Shown here piece by piece: positions 45,693-54,455 of a DNA stretch of 64,000 nt. Each line of letters begins with the position of its first letter. Position 1 is the stretch's first letter. Below the pieces are notes generated by a model. The model ran no database searches. It saw only the letters and a list, made by a program, of their open reading frames with translations, and was not told where the DNA came from. The position numbers and the translations under genes are program-made. The stretch is from Eutrophocola salsuginis (GTDB lineage Bacteria; Pseudomonadota; Gammaproteobacteria; Pseudomonadales; Pseudohongiellaceae): contig JAYQTB010000004.1 of NCBI GenBank assembly GCA_038147195.1, positions 434,001 to 498,000 of the forward strand. The letters run 5' to 3'.

Positions 45693-46535
45693 ATGAGGCT
45701 AATTACGACCATTGCCGCCATCAGCCTGCTGGCCTGCCTGGTTCCGGCGGGCGTCGGTGCGGCCGACATGCCAGCCTTCACTGACCTGCCGGACTGGAGC
45801 GGCACCTGGTCAAGAAGGGGTGGAACGGTGTTCGATCGCGGCACCTGGACCCTGAACGGCGTGCCAACCAATCCGGATTCGCCAGGTGCCGATGTCAGCG
45901 CGCCTGGCGCCAGGGCCAACCCGCCGTATAACGCCGAGTGGGAAGCCATCTACCGGGAGCACCTGGCGCTGCGGGATGCAGGGCTGTTTCCCGATCCGCT
46001 GACGCGCTGCATTTCGCATGGCTTTCCCCGCATCTTCAATGCACTGGCGCCGGTTGAATTTGTGGTCAGACCTGAACAGACCTGGATTCTGGCCGAGCAC
46101 ACGCGTGCAACCATGCGCATTTATACCGATGGCACCGAACATCCGCCCGTCGATGAGCGCTGGCATAATTTCTATGGCCATTCCGTGGGTCACTGGGAGG
46201 GCGATACCCTGGTTTTTACCACGGTAGCGTTGAAAGGCTGGCGTGACCATGACAGCGTTCTGGATCGCAGCGGCCTGGTGTTGAGTGACCAGGCGCACGC
46301 GACTACTCGTATACGAAGGACCGAAGAAAACGGTGAGGACCTGTTATTGGTAAGGATAACCCTCGAGGACCCGGTATCACTTACCGAGCCTTGGGTGGTG
46401 GAAAAACGCTTTTACAGGCAGCCGGCGGGAACGAAAATCTTCGACTACGAATGTAATGAATACAATCGTGCCATCGTCGACGAGAACGGACGTAGCTTGA
46501 TTCTTGACGAGGAAGGCAACGTCCTGAATTACTGA
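45693..46535 (+). CDS. Exported protein with WEGDTL motif (DUF6152 partner, module 2)
   Basis: A 280-residue protein with a signal peptide (cleaved near GVGAAD, residue 18). The central part has EFVVRPEQTWILAEH and IYTDGTEHPP, then GHSVGHWEGDTLVF, LKGWRDHDSVLDRSG, and LEDPVSLTEPWVVEKRF, and a C-terminal DYECNEYNR. This pattern recurs across marine gammaproteobacterial exported proteins, generally without an assigned function. It is 26 bases after the FAD dehydrogenase and 11 bases before a DUF6152 gene, so the four genes from the kinase on may be one operon. Confidence 0.72.
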   Translation: MRLITTIAAISLLACLVPAGVGAADMPAFTDLPDWSGTWSRRGGTVFDRGTWTLNGVPTNPDSPGADVSAPGARANPPYNAEWEAIYREHLALRDAGLFPDPLTRCISHGFPRIFNALAPVEFVVRPEQTWILAEHTRATMRIYTDGTEHPPVDERWHNFYGHSVGHWEGDTLVFTTVALKGWRDHDSVLDRSGLVLSDQAHATTRIRRTEENGEDLLLVRITLEDPVSLTEPWVVEKRFYRQPAGTKIFDYECNEYNRAIVDENGRSLILDEEGNVLNY

Positions 46536-46546
46536 GAGGAAAAGCA

Positions 46547-46924
46547 ATGAAGAAAATCTACCTGAATCTGTTTGCGGCGTTGTCCTTGCTTGCATTCCAT
46601 CAAGCTGCCATAGCTCATCATTCTACCGTCGGCCAGATCGAGGAAACATCCATCGAGATCGAGGGCGTAGTAAAGGAATTCCAGTTCAAGAATCCACATT
46701 CGTGGATTCAGGTGATGGTGACCAACGACGACGGCACGGAAACCGAATGGAGCGTGGAGTGGCTGATCCCCAATATCCTCATGCGCCAGGGCTACAACCC
46801 GTCAACTTTTCGGCCCGGCGACCAGGTTCAGGTCAAGCTACGCCAGCACGTCAGCGGATCCCCCATGGGTGAATTCGACGGTGCCTTGAAGGCCGACGGC
46901 ATGGTCGTCGGTCGCTGGGAGTAA
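46547..46924 (+). CDS. DUF6152 family exported protein (module 2)
   Basis: A 125-residue exported protein with a signal peptide ending AAIAHH and the same mature HHS start as its paralog at 30984. The domain has IEGVVKEFQFKNPHSWIQVMV and TEWSVEWLIPNILMRQGY, a clean single DUF6152 domain. It is encoded eleven bases downstream of its WEGDTL partner. Paired His at the exposed N-terminus, if processed by signal peptidase right before it, could form a copper-binding site; this is inference. Confidence 0.82.
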   Translation: MKKIYLNLFAALSLLAFHQAAIAHHSTVGQIEETSIEIEGVVKEFQFKNPHSWIQVMVTNDDGTETEWSVEWLIPNILMRQGYNPSTFRPGDQVQVKLRQHVSGSPMGEFDGALKADGMVVGRWE

Positions 46925-46937
46925 ATTGGGCCCTGCG

Positions 46938-47348
46938 TTATTTCCAGGGCAGGGGGGTGGCATGGAGGCTTTCCATGTCCGTGGTCATCTCGGTAGCGCC
47001 CGGTTCCAGGTTATTGCGAGACAGGATGAATGACACAACGTCGGTCACCTGTACCCAGCTGAGTGACTGCACGTTATCCGGGGGCATCTTTTCCCACACT
47101 TGCTGGGTCAGTTCACCGAGCGTTTTTCCCGTCCAGTTGTTCCTAAAGAAACTTCCCCGCAATGGCGTGCCGAACTGGCCGTTGCTGAGCCGGTTGCCGT
47201 GACAGATCTGGCAGGTCTCACTGTAGATGACCTGGCCCCTGTCCACCTGCTCACTGGTGAACGCGATACCGTCCTGGGCGACTGTGGAAGTTGTCATCAG
47301 GCAGGAAACGACGATAAGCGGAAGTGTGCCGGGAATCATGCGCAGCAT
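46938..47348 (-). CDS. Periplasmic cytochrome c
   Basis: A 136-residue exported class I c-type cytochrome: signal peptide (cleaved near STVAQ, residue 25), heme motif CQICH at Cys46-His50, and a distal Met in EKMPPDN, with helix SWVQVTDVVSFIL after it. A second in-frame ATG four codons later could also be the start. Such small cytochromes often serve PQQ or other dehydrogenases as electron acceptor. It converges on the DUF6152 gene. Confidence 0.85.
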   Translation of the reverse strand: MLRMIPGTLPLIVVSCLMTTSTVAQDGIAFTSEQVDRGQVIYSETCQICHGNRLSNGQFGTPLRGSFFRNNWTGKTLGELTQQVWEKMPPDNVQSLSWVQVTDVVSFILSRNNLEPGATEMTTDMESLHATPLPWK

Positions 47349-47428
47349 TGGGTGGTGGATCCGGATTGCAAAAACACGCCATATTAATCAAGCTGGCCTG
47401 AAAAAACCACGCCTGGCGTTTTCACAAA

Positions 47429-48595
47429 TCACTTAAGCAGAAGCGGTGTAACCAGGCGTCGCCAGGCCAGTGCCAGGCCGGTCCACACCATCAACAGGCT
47501 TGTGAAGGAAACAAGCCCGGCTATAGTCTGTCCGATGATACCCATGGCCTCGCCGGTGTGCAGGAAACGAATGATGGAACGCGTGCGCCGACCGGGCGAC
47601 TGGCTAGAGAAAGGCTGCCAGTCGTCGACAGCACCTGTTTCGCGTGCCAACTTCAGGTTGTGCCGCAGGTGGGGCTGGCCGCCGTTGCCCTGGTCAATGG
47701 CAAAGTTGACGGTTGACTGATTTTCACTAGGTATACCAATGCTGACCTGGCGCCAGGTGTCGCCGTTCCGGGTTATGAACGCCTGCGCATGTTCTAAAAG
47801 ATCATCGAGGGACAAAAACACTGGTTCTGTGGCCGGCACACTGCCGACACTGGCTTGTACGGACATCTCACCTAAGGCAGGGGCACTGCCGCGCATAGGT
47901 GGCTGCTCACCATGGACCTGATAGACCAGATTGTTTGCCCACGGATAATAAAAAACGGAGGCAGTTGCTACTATGACAGCAAGCGGGATCGCCGACCAGA
48001 TGCCGATGACATGGTGCCAGTTGAAATCTCTGGCCTTGCTGTCGCCAGCGTTATCGCGAAACGCCAGACGGATTTTGAACATGGCCCAGCTCGCCATCTT
48101 CGGAAACCACAAGTAAACACCACTCAATACGATGAACAAGAACATCAGGTTGCTGGCACCGGTGATGGACCTGGCCAAGTTGCGGCTTTCTCCAGTTAGG
48201 TTGAACCATCGGTGAATGCCGGTGGTGGTGCTGAAAAATCCCTCCAGCTCAGGTGACCCAACTTCCATTGCCTCACCGGTATATGGATTCAGGTTAACGC
48301 CGCCACGACGACCCGAGGTGAAGGCTACAGGTGCTCCAGGGTCATTCGTGACAACAATGGTAGAGGGCGTGATTACGTTATGTTCCGTGCGGGCAATAAA
48401 GTGCAGTTGTTCAAGGGAGATGCGTGCCTGTTGCTGGCTGGCGGGCACGTAATCGGTCTTTTCAGCCCAGGCTAGAATCTGGCGTTCGTAAGTCAGCAAC
48501 ACGCCGGTAACCGACATCATCAGGATGACTAGACTGGATACGACACCGCACACCAGGTGTGACCAGAAAAGGACTTTGCGGAACATGGGCAACAA
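47429..48595 (-). CDS. PepSY-associated transmembrane protein, Fur-regulated
   Basis: A 388-residue membrane protein with an N-terminal helix (VLFWSHLVCGVVSSLVILMMSVTGVLLTYER), PepSY-type domains, and three further helices (about residues 140-165, 195-220 and 350-375). Conserved His residues in helices (FWSHLVCG, NWHHVIGIW, FLHTGEAMG) could bind heme or metal; relatives reduce ferric siderophores. A strong Fur box lies 36 bases upstream of the start, so it is probably iron-repressed. A few residues before the first helix carry two Met codons; the later one (three codons on) is also possible. Confidence 0.83.
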   Translation of the reverse strand: MLPMFRKVLFWSHLVCGVVSSLVILMMSVTGVLLTYERQILAWAEKTDYVPASQQQARISLEQLHFIARTEHNVITPSTIVVTNDPGAPVAFTSGRRGGVNLNPYTGEAMEVGSPELEGFFSTTTGIHRWFNLTGESRNLARSITGASNLMFLFIVLSGVYLWFPKMASWAMFKIRLAFRDNAGDSKARDFNWHHVIGIWSAIPLAVIVATASVFYYPWANNLVYQVHGEQPPMRGSAPALGEMSVQASVGSVPATEPVFLSLDDLLEHAQAFITRNGDTWRQVSIGIPSENQSTVNFAIDQGNGGQPHLRHNLKLARETGAVDDWQPFSSQSPGRRTRSIIRFLHTGEAMGIIGQTIAGLVSFTSLLMVWTGLALAWRRLVTPLLLK

Positions 48596-48625
48596 CTAAC
48601 TACTCAAAACAGTGATAATAATGAT

Positions 48626-48650
48626 ATTTAAAATGATAATCATTTTCAAA
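48626..48650 (-). promoter_or_regulatory. Fur box upstream of the PepSY gene
   Basis: AAATGATAATCATTTTC at 48631-48647 agrees closely with the 19-bp Fur consensus GATAATGATAATCATTATC; a further overlapping ATAATGATATT stands on its left side (48617-48627), suggesting more than one Fur dimer. Confidence 0.8.
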
Positions 48651-48682
48651 TAGAAGCACAGGTGTTCTGGGGTTTGCGCGCG

Positions 48683-50083
48683 TCAGGCGTTATCCGGGAA
48701 GGGCTCGAGGGACAAGGTGTAGCGGTTGATCCACCAGGTGATCAGGAGGCCGGCGCCGATGTTGCCCAGCGCCGCACCAATAAAGAGGCCGGTAATATCA
48801 CCCAGCGCCGCACCAAGCAGTGCTAGGGGGACGTAAAAGATAAAAAAGCGCAGAAGACTTGTGATCAGTGCGTTACGTGGGGCGTGTAATGCATTGAAGC
48901 TTGATGCGCTGAGAATGACCATGCCCTGAAAGGCATAGCTGGCCGGCAGGATACGCAAAACAGTCACGATCACTGAGATGACTTCGGGCTCCGATGAAAA
49001 TATGCGTGCGACCAGAGGTGCCGCAATTGCGACAAAGACGTACAAACCCAGTTGCAGCAGGAGAACAAACTGCAGTGACAGTCTCAGGCCGAGTCTGACT
49101 CGGTCTAGTGCACCTGCGCCGTAATTCTGGCTGATGAAGGGTGGCAGACTCATGGACATGCCCAGTACCACGATCATGACGAGGGCCTCGATGCGCATTA
49201 CCACGCCAAAACCCGCGACGGCATGGGCGCCATACTGGGCCAGAGTTGCTGTGATGATCGCGGTTGCCAGGGGTGTAATCATGTTGGCCAATGCGGCAGG
49301 CAGGGCGATTTTCAACAGGCGGTACCAATCCTTACACAATCGTGTGAAACCCGGCCAGACCAAGCGTAGCAGTGGTTCGCGCACCGCCAGGAAATACCAG
49401 ATGAAAATATTGCACAGTATCCAGGTGATGACCGTGGCAATGGCTGCACCCCGGATACCATAGGCCGGAAATGGCCCGGGCCCAAAAATGAGCAGGGGAT
49501 CGAGAATGGCGTTGATTGCAGCGCCCAACATCATCATTTTTCCTTGCAGGCTGGAATTGCCGCTGGCTCGCATCACAGCCGTGCCGGCAAATTGCACGAG
49601 CAGGAAGGGAATGCCCAGGTACCAAGCGGAAATAAAGCGCCTAATCAACACCAGGGTGGCGCTGTCGGCACCTATCAGGGTAAAGACCGTATCGATTGAA
49701 AATATGGCGGGAAGGACCAGCAACAATCCTAGCAGGAAACCAAAAACAATGGCCGCCAGTGTCATTTCCGTGGCCTTGTCCTGGTCCTTTGCACCTATAG
49801 CACGCGCGACCATGGCTGACGTGCCAATACCGAGGCCAACGCCTAGATAGGTAATCATGATCGTAGCGGGGAAGGTGAAGCCGAGGGCGGCGAGCTGGTT
49901 AGTGCCCAACAGGCTTACAAACCAGGTGTCCGCCAGGTAGTACAGGATCATAGCTACGCCACCAACAGTGGTGGGTACCGAAGTACGAAGGAGTGTCTGG
50001 CCTACCGGGTCGTTGACGAGATCCGGTCTCCGGTGGGCGGGTGTTCCGCCGGATTTCTTGCTGGTAAACAGACGGCTGATCAA
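48683..50083 (-). CDS. MATE family efflux transporter
   Basis: A 466-residue twelve-helix MATE/DinF-type transporter. Helix 1 begins PVGQTLLRTSVPTTVGGVAMILYYLADTWFV, and the internal repeat starts near residue 250 (LLKIALPAALANMITPLATAI). NorM/VcmA-type family members export drugs or metabolites by Na+ or H+ antiport; the substrate is not known. It is followed, on the same strand, by the Fur-boxed PepSY gene after 87 bases, but has its own upstream region. Confidence 0.9.
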   Translation of the reverse strand: MISRLFTSKKSGGTPAHRRPDLVNDPVGQTLLRTSVPTTVGGVAMILYYLADTWFVSLLGTNQLAALGFTFPATIMITYLGVGLGIGTSAMVARAIGAKDQDKATEMTLAAIVFGFLLGLLLVLPAIFSIDTVFTLIGADSATLVLIRRFISAWYLGIPFLLVQFAGTAVMRASGNSSLQGKMMMLGAAINAILDPLLIFGPGPFPAYGIRGAAIATVITWILCNIFIWYFLAVREPLLRLVWPGFTRLCKDWYRLLKIALPAALANMITPLATAIITATLAQYGAHAVAGFGVVMRIEALVMIVVLGMSMSLPPFISQNYGAGALDRVRLGLRLSLQFVLLLQLGLYVFVAIAAPLVARIFSSEPEVISVIVTVLRILPASYAFQGMVILSASSFNALHAPRNALITSLLRFFIFYVPLALLGAALGDITGLFIGAALGNIGAGLLITWWINRYTLSLEPFPDNA

Positions 50084-50196
50084 AGTTTAGGAGTACACAT
50101 GCGTGAGTTGAAACTCTGAGAATTCTAGCAGAGACGCTGAATCCCCACACGCTATTGCGACAGGCTAAAAAGGCTTTTTTCCAAGCAGAAGGCTAC

Positions 50197-50235
50197 AGGC
50201 TGAAGAATATTATTGATAGCTTACGCTTTCAGCCT
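50197..50235 (-). repeat. Hairpin after the TauD-family gene
   Basis: AGGCTGAA at 50197-50204 and TTCAGCCT at 50228-50235 are exact reverse complements around an AT-rich 23-base loop, 24 bases downstream of the dioxygenase stop. There is no T-run, so a terminator role is uncertain. Confidence 0.35.
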
Positions 50236-50258
50236 CTGGCATTTAGCTTTCTTTCAGT

Positions 50259-51167
50259 TTAGGCCGGTATTTCACCGTTGACGATGGTGCGGATCATCTC
50301 CCGGCGGTAGCCGTCGTAGTCATTGAAGGCCTTATGCAAGGCCAGACGATTGTCCCAGATGACCAACATGTTCTTTTCCCAGCGCAGACGGCAGTTGAAG
50401 TCTTCGCGGGTCGCCCATTCACCCAGGAAGTTCAATAAGCCCTTCGATTCTTCCTGGGTCATGCCCTCGATCCCCATGGCATAGGATGTGTCACAATATA
50501 AACTCTTCTGCCCGGTTTCCGGATGTGTGCGTACGAGAGGGTGGAAGCTGCCAACGATCATTTTCTGCTGGTCGACGGTCAGGTTCATGTCGCCCAGGCT
50601 GAGATCGTTAAGTTTGGGTTTGCCCTTGTTTACGTTCGACAGCACCCACGCCGCTGACATGTGCACCTTCAGTGGGGCAATGACTTCCTTCATCTTGTCG
50701 CTGAGCAGTTCGTAGGCAAGCTGGGCGTTGCTCCACCACGTGTCACCCCCGTAAGGTGGTATATCCAGGGACTGCAGCAGGCTGATGGACGGTGGCTGAG
50801 CCAGGAAGGGCGAGTCCGTATGCCAGCCGTCACCAAACACCCAGTCGACGACGGAGCTGGCTTCCTTGAGTACGCGCTGAACGTTGGGGTGACCTTCCAT
50901 TCCCTTGGTGTAGGCATCGGTACCGAATTCACCGAAACGCAGGGTTAGCGCTTCTTGATCGTTGATTGTCATGTTGTTCTGGCCACGGAAGTAAATCATC
51001 TTGTAGCGGAACAGGGCGTCCCTGATCTGGGTGAACTGCTCGTCGGAAATGTTGGCGATATCTACACCCAGGATTTCCGCGCCCATGGCGCTGGCCAGGG
51101 GCACCGTACGGATGGCTGTGTAGCCGTTCTTTTTGTCGTCAAAATATTCCCGGGGATAGAATTGCAT
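50259..51167 (-). CDS. TauD/TfdA family Fe(II)/2-oxoglutarate dioxygenase
   Basis: A 302-residue non-heme iron dioxygenase. The facial triad is visible: His and Asp in WHTDSPF (about residues 115-117) and the distal His in RLALHKAF, followed by the 2-oxoglutarate-binding Arg in YRREMIRT. The N-terminus has the family's LGVDIANISDEQFTQIRDAL. It may act on sulfonates, sulfates, phenoxyacids or small acids; no sulfonate ABC genes are near. A single-gene unit. Confidence 0.88.
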   Translation of the reverse strand: MQFYPREYFDDKKNGYTAIRTVPLASAMGAEILGVDIANISDEQFTQIRDALFRYKMIYFRGQNNMTINDQEALTLRFGEFGTDAYTKGMEGHPNVQRVLKEASSVVDWVFGDGWHTDSPFLAQPPSISLLQSLDIPPYGGDTWWSNAQLAYELLSDKMKEVIAPLKVHMSAAWVLSNVNKGKPKLNDLSLGDMNLTVDQQKMIVGSFHPLVRTHPETGQKSLYCDTSYAMGIEGMTQEESKGLLNFLGEWATREDFNCRLRWEKNMLVIWDNRLALHKAFNDYDGYRREMIRTIVNGEIPA

Positions 51168-51359
51168 TAGTTTTCCCTTTACCTATTGTTTTTAAACAAT
51201 TTTATTGTACAGGCTGTTTATGATGCCAGCATCATACACAACAGCGTGATGATTTTATATTGTGGGTAGTTATAAATCTTACGCCTGATCACACGACGGC
51301 GGGCTATTAAAAGCAGGCATAACCTCACAACACCATATCCACTAACCATCCTAGTCACG

Positions 51360-51883
51360 GTGACCATTCATAAAAAAGTTTTCATCACAATTGCAGTCGT
51401 TCTCGTCCTATTGATCAGCGATATTTATTTTGTCTTTAGCTACATGGATGCCCTAGTTGAGACCGCCATTGAAACTGCGGGTTCAAGCAAACTGGGCACC
51501 GATGCGCGCATGGACAGCGTCGTAATGGACCTTCTGGGTGGGAGTGAATCTACTTACGGCTTCAGTATCTACAACCCGGCAGGCTTTGCCGCCTGCCGTC
51601 ACAGGTAGATGTCATCCTGGGGAATATCGATATGAGTAACCTGAACGGCACGCCGAATGAGCTGGCCGAGCAGATCATGGGAGTGGTGCTCACGCAGGTT
51701 GGTGCCACAACAGCGCTGGCGCTGGCGCTGGTCAGACAGGTCAATGATTTGCTGCAGAACTCTGAAAAAGAGCACAACTGGGTGGAGGAAGGTCGCCAGC
51801 AATTGGAAGAAGCAGCTGGGTATGCGCTGAACAGCGTCGGGAATCTTGTCAAGCTTGGTGATGATAACTATGAGGAAAATTAA
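51360..51883 (+). pseudogene. Internally deleted, frameshifted AsmA-like membrane-anchored protein
   Basis: From GTG 51360 the frame reads a membrane anchor (VFITIAVVLVLLISDIYFVF), then a conserved opening (ETAGSSKLGTDARMDSVVMDLLGGSESTYGF) ending NPAGF, at which it runs out of frame and stops at 51608. The next frame, open from about 51591 and with an ATG at 51632, gives VDVILGNIDMSNLNGTPNELAEQIMGVVLTQV and a C-terminal helix. In intact relatives these two segments frame a larger middle part, so about 80-120 codons seem lost together with a shift of frame. If translated, two small peptides of 82 and 83 residues would result. Confidence 0.6.
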
Positions 51884-53871
51884 CCAAGTTTGTCCTTGTG
51901 TTCTTCCCGGAAGCGGATGAAGTAATCCAGTGAGGCCGGGTTGCTCATGGCATCCCGGTTCGCGGCCTTTTCCGGATCCGATCCCATCAGGATCTTTCGT
52001 ACGGGTACTTCCATCTTCTTGCCCGTGAGGGTGTAGGGAATTTCCTCGACCTGGTAGATCTCGTCGGGAATGTGCCTCGGCGTGTAATCAGCCCTGAGCT
52101 TGGCGCCGATTTTTTTCTTCAACTCGTCATCCAGCACCTTGCCTTCCGGCAGTTTCACGAACAGCGGCATGAAGAATTTTTCGCCAGGCAGGTCGAGATT
52201 GACGATGATGGAATCCTCGACCTCGGCCATGCCGTCCACGCAGCGATAAATCTCGGCGGTGCCGATGCGAATGCCGTAGCGGTTCAGCGTGGCGTCGGAA
52301 CGTCCCAGGACGAAACAGCCGTCCTCTTCGTTGATCATTAAGTAGTCGCCCTGGCGCCAGATCCCAGGATAGTCCTCGAAATAGGTTTCCTGGTAGCGCA
52401 CGTTGCCTTCATCGTTCCAGAAATACAGGGGCATGGACGGCATGGGTTGCGTTACCACGAATTCGCCCACTTCGTTGATCAGTGAATTACCATTCTCGTC
52501 GAAGGCCTGCAGGTCCACGCCCATGTGCGGCATCTGGATGATTCCGGCTTTCACGGGCAGGCCGGGCATCGGTCCGCAGAATCCCGCGCAGATATCAGTG
52601 CCGCCACTACCGGGTGCGACATAGAGGTTGCTTTTCACGTTGTCATAGAACCACTTGGTGCATTCGGCGGACACCACCGAACCGGCGAGCATGATGGATT
52701 CGAGTTTTTCAAATTTGAATTTATCTTTCGGTACCAGGCCCATGTTCTGCTGCATCTGCTGCAAGGTCGGGCTGGCGCCGAACAGTACGGCGCTGGCATC
52801 ATCGGCCAGTTTCCACAGCGCATCCGGTTCCGGATGCACCGGGTTGCCGTCGTACAGGATAGGGCAGGCGCTGTACAGCATGGTGCTGACCACAAAGTTC
52901 CACATCATCCAGCCCGTGGTCGTGAAGAAAAAGAGGCGGTCTTCCGGTTTCAGGTTGTAATGCAGCACACCCAGCATGTATTGCTCGAGAATGATGCCGC
53001 CGTGGCCGTGGACGATTGCCTTGGGCAAGCCGGTGGTGCCGGAGGAAAACAGGATCCACAGCGGATGGTCGAAAGGCACCTGCTCGAATTCGAAGGTGTC
53101 TGCAGGTACCGGGTCGCGGTCCATGATGTCGTGCCACAGGATGGCATTCTGTACCGGGGGTTCCGAATCATTCGGATCGAGGTAGGGCAGGTAAATGACC
53201 TTTTCGATGCTGGGCAGGGTTTCGACGATACTCTTCACTTCCGCCTTGCGGTTGAAGGATTTGCCCTTGTACTGGTAGCCGTCCACGCAGAATAGGACCC
53301 TGGGTTCGATCTGCGAAAGGCGGTCCAGCACGCTGTGGGTGCCGAAGTCGGGTGAGCATGACGACCAGATGGCGCCGATGCTGCTGCAGGCCAGGAGGGC
53401 AATGGCCGCTTGCGGAATGTTGGTCATGTAACAGGCGACGCGATCACCTGGTTTGATACCCATGCTGCGCAGCTCGGTGGCGAGTATGCGGACGCATCTG
53501 GTCATGTCCGACCATTCCAGTTCATGCAGGACCTGGTCTTCGTTGGCGTAGAGCAGGGCGGCCTTGCCAGGACGTTCGTTGCGCAGGATATGCTGCGCGT
53601 AATTGAGTTTGGCGCCGGGAAACCATTCGGTGCCTGGCATGGTGCGCTTGCCCAGCACGGCCGTGGGCGGTGAGGATGCTTCTATGTCGAAGTAGTCCCA
53701 GATCGCCTGCCAGAAATCATCGAGGTGGTCGAGCGACCAGCGGCGCAGCTGGTGCAGATCATCGAAAGTGATACCCCGGTGTTCCTTGAGCCACAGCCTG
53801 AACGCATGCAGGTTGGTTTGCTCGACCCATTCGCGGGAGGGTTCCCAGAGTATTTCGCCTACAGTAACCAT
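51880..53871 (-). CDS. Acetoacetyl-CoA synthetase
   Basis: A 663-residue adenylate-forming enzyme of the acetoacetate-CoA ligase group (acetoacetate + ATP + CoA). Start ATG 53871 gives the usual N-terminus ILWEPSREWVEQTNLHAF; an in-frame extension of 25 residues upstream is unlikely. Adenylation motifs are the P-loop LFSSGTTGLPKAIVHGHGG (about 270-290) and GRSDATLNRYGIRIGTAEIYR. The C-terminal Lys is in TLTGKKMEVPV. It links ketone-body or PHB-derived acetoacetate to central metabolism. Its last codons run convergent to the AsmA-like relic. Confidence 0.9.
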   Translation of the reverse strand: MVTVGEILWEPSREWVEQTNLHAFRLWLKEHRGITFDDLHQLRRWSLDHLDDFWQAIWDYFDIEASSPPTAVLGKRTMPGTEWFPGAKLNYAQHILRNERPGKAALLYANEDQVLHELEWSDMTRCVRILATELRSMGIKPGDRVACYMTNIPQAAIALLACSSIGAIWSSCSPDFGTHSVLDRLSQIEPRVLFCVDGYQYKGKSFNRKAEVKSIVETLPSIEKVIYLPYLDPNDSEPPVQNAILWHDIMDRDPVPADTFEFEQVPFDHPLWILFSSGTTGLPKAIVHGHGGIILEQYMLGVLHYNLKPEDRLFFFTTTGWMMWNFVVSTMLYSACPILYDGNPVHPEPDALWKLADDASAVLFGASPTLQQMQQNMGLVPKDKFKFEKLESIMLAGSVVSAECTKWFYDNVKSNLYVAPGSGGTDICAGFCGPMPGLPVKAGIIQMPHMGVDLQAFDENGNSLINEVGEFVVTQPMPSMPLYFWNDEGNVRYQETYFEDYPGIWRQGDYLMINEEDGCFVLGRSDATLNRYGIRIGTAEIYRCVDGMAEVEDSIIVNLDLPGEKFFMPLFVKLPEGKVLDDELKKKIGAKLRADYTPRHIPDEIYQVEEIPYTLTGKKMEVPVRKILMGSDPEKAANRDAMSNPASLDYFIRFREEHKDKLG

Positions 53872-54044
53872 AGAAACAGCAGTCTTGTTTGTTATTATTG
53901 CCCGCTCTGCGGGGCTTGTGAAAGGCGGCAATATTAGCATTCTCACCTGGCCCGGTCATTACCAATACCCATCCGGGTGCGGGCAATGCTTTAATACGCG
54001 CGGGGTGTTTCCCGAACAGAAAGTATCTGGAGCAGTAGTCAGTC

Positions 54045-54455
54045 ATGAAAGATAAAAAGTGGATGCATGTCACGGTGGGTATCGTGCTCGTTAGCATGCT
54101 GGTGATCGGCATCACGCTGATCATCCGGACCGTGAATTCCGATCTCGTTTTGCCGGAGCTGGATAACGAGCTTGCCGCACGCGGCCTGGCCATTGCCCAG
54201 GACAACGGCTGCATCGCCTGCCACACGCTGGACGGCAGCCTGGGTATTGGCCCAACCTGGCTGGGCATGTACGGCAAGACGGAAACCCTGACAGATGGCA
54301 GTACGGTGATCGTCGACGAAGAATATATCTTCGAATCCATCACGCGCCCCGAGGCCAAGCAGGTGAAGGGCTTCGAGAATGTCATGGTACGCTACTTCCT
54401 GCCCCCGGAGGACCTGGCGGCACTGGTGGAGTTTACGCGTCAGCTGGCGGATTGA
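54045..54455 (+). CDS. Membrane-anchored cytochrome c (cytochrome oxidase subunit II c-domain type)
   Basis: A 136-residue protein with one N-terminal helix (about residues 8-28, VTVGIVLVSMLVIGITLII) and one heme site CIACH (Cys56-His60), then GIGPTWLGMYGKTETLTDGSTVIVDEEYIFESITRP and a distal Met in NVMVRYF. This order and wording match the c-type domain at the end of caa3 oxidase subunit II, but here it is a separate small protein. It lies 173 bases from the divergent acetoacetyl-CoA synthetase gene. Probably an electron donor or shuttle to a terminal oxidase (inference). Confidence 0.83.
   Translation: MKDKKWMHVTVGIVLVSMLVIGITLIIRTVNSDLVLPELDNELAARGLAIAQDNGCIACHTLDGSLGIGPTWLGMYGKTETLTDGSTVIVDEEYIFESITRPEAKQVKGFENVMVRYFLPPEDLAALVEFTRQLAD

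Noticed and set aside
52525..53295. Open frame of 256 codons opposite acetoacetyl-CoA synthetase
   Set aside because: Antisense shadow; the minus-strand enzyme has all its motifs in this stretch.
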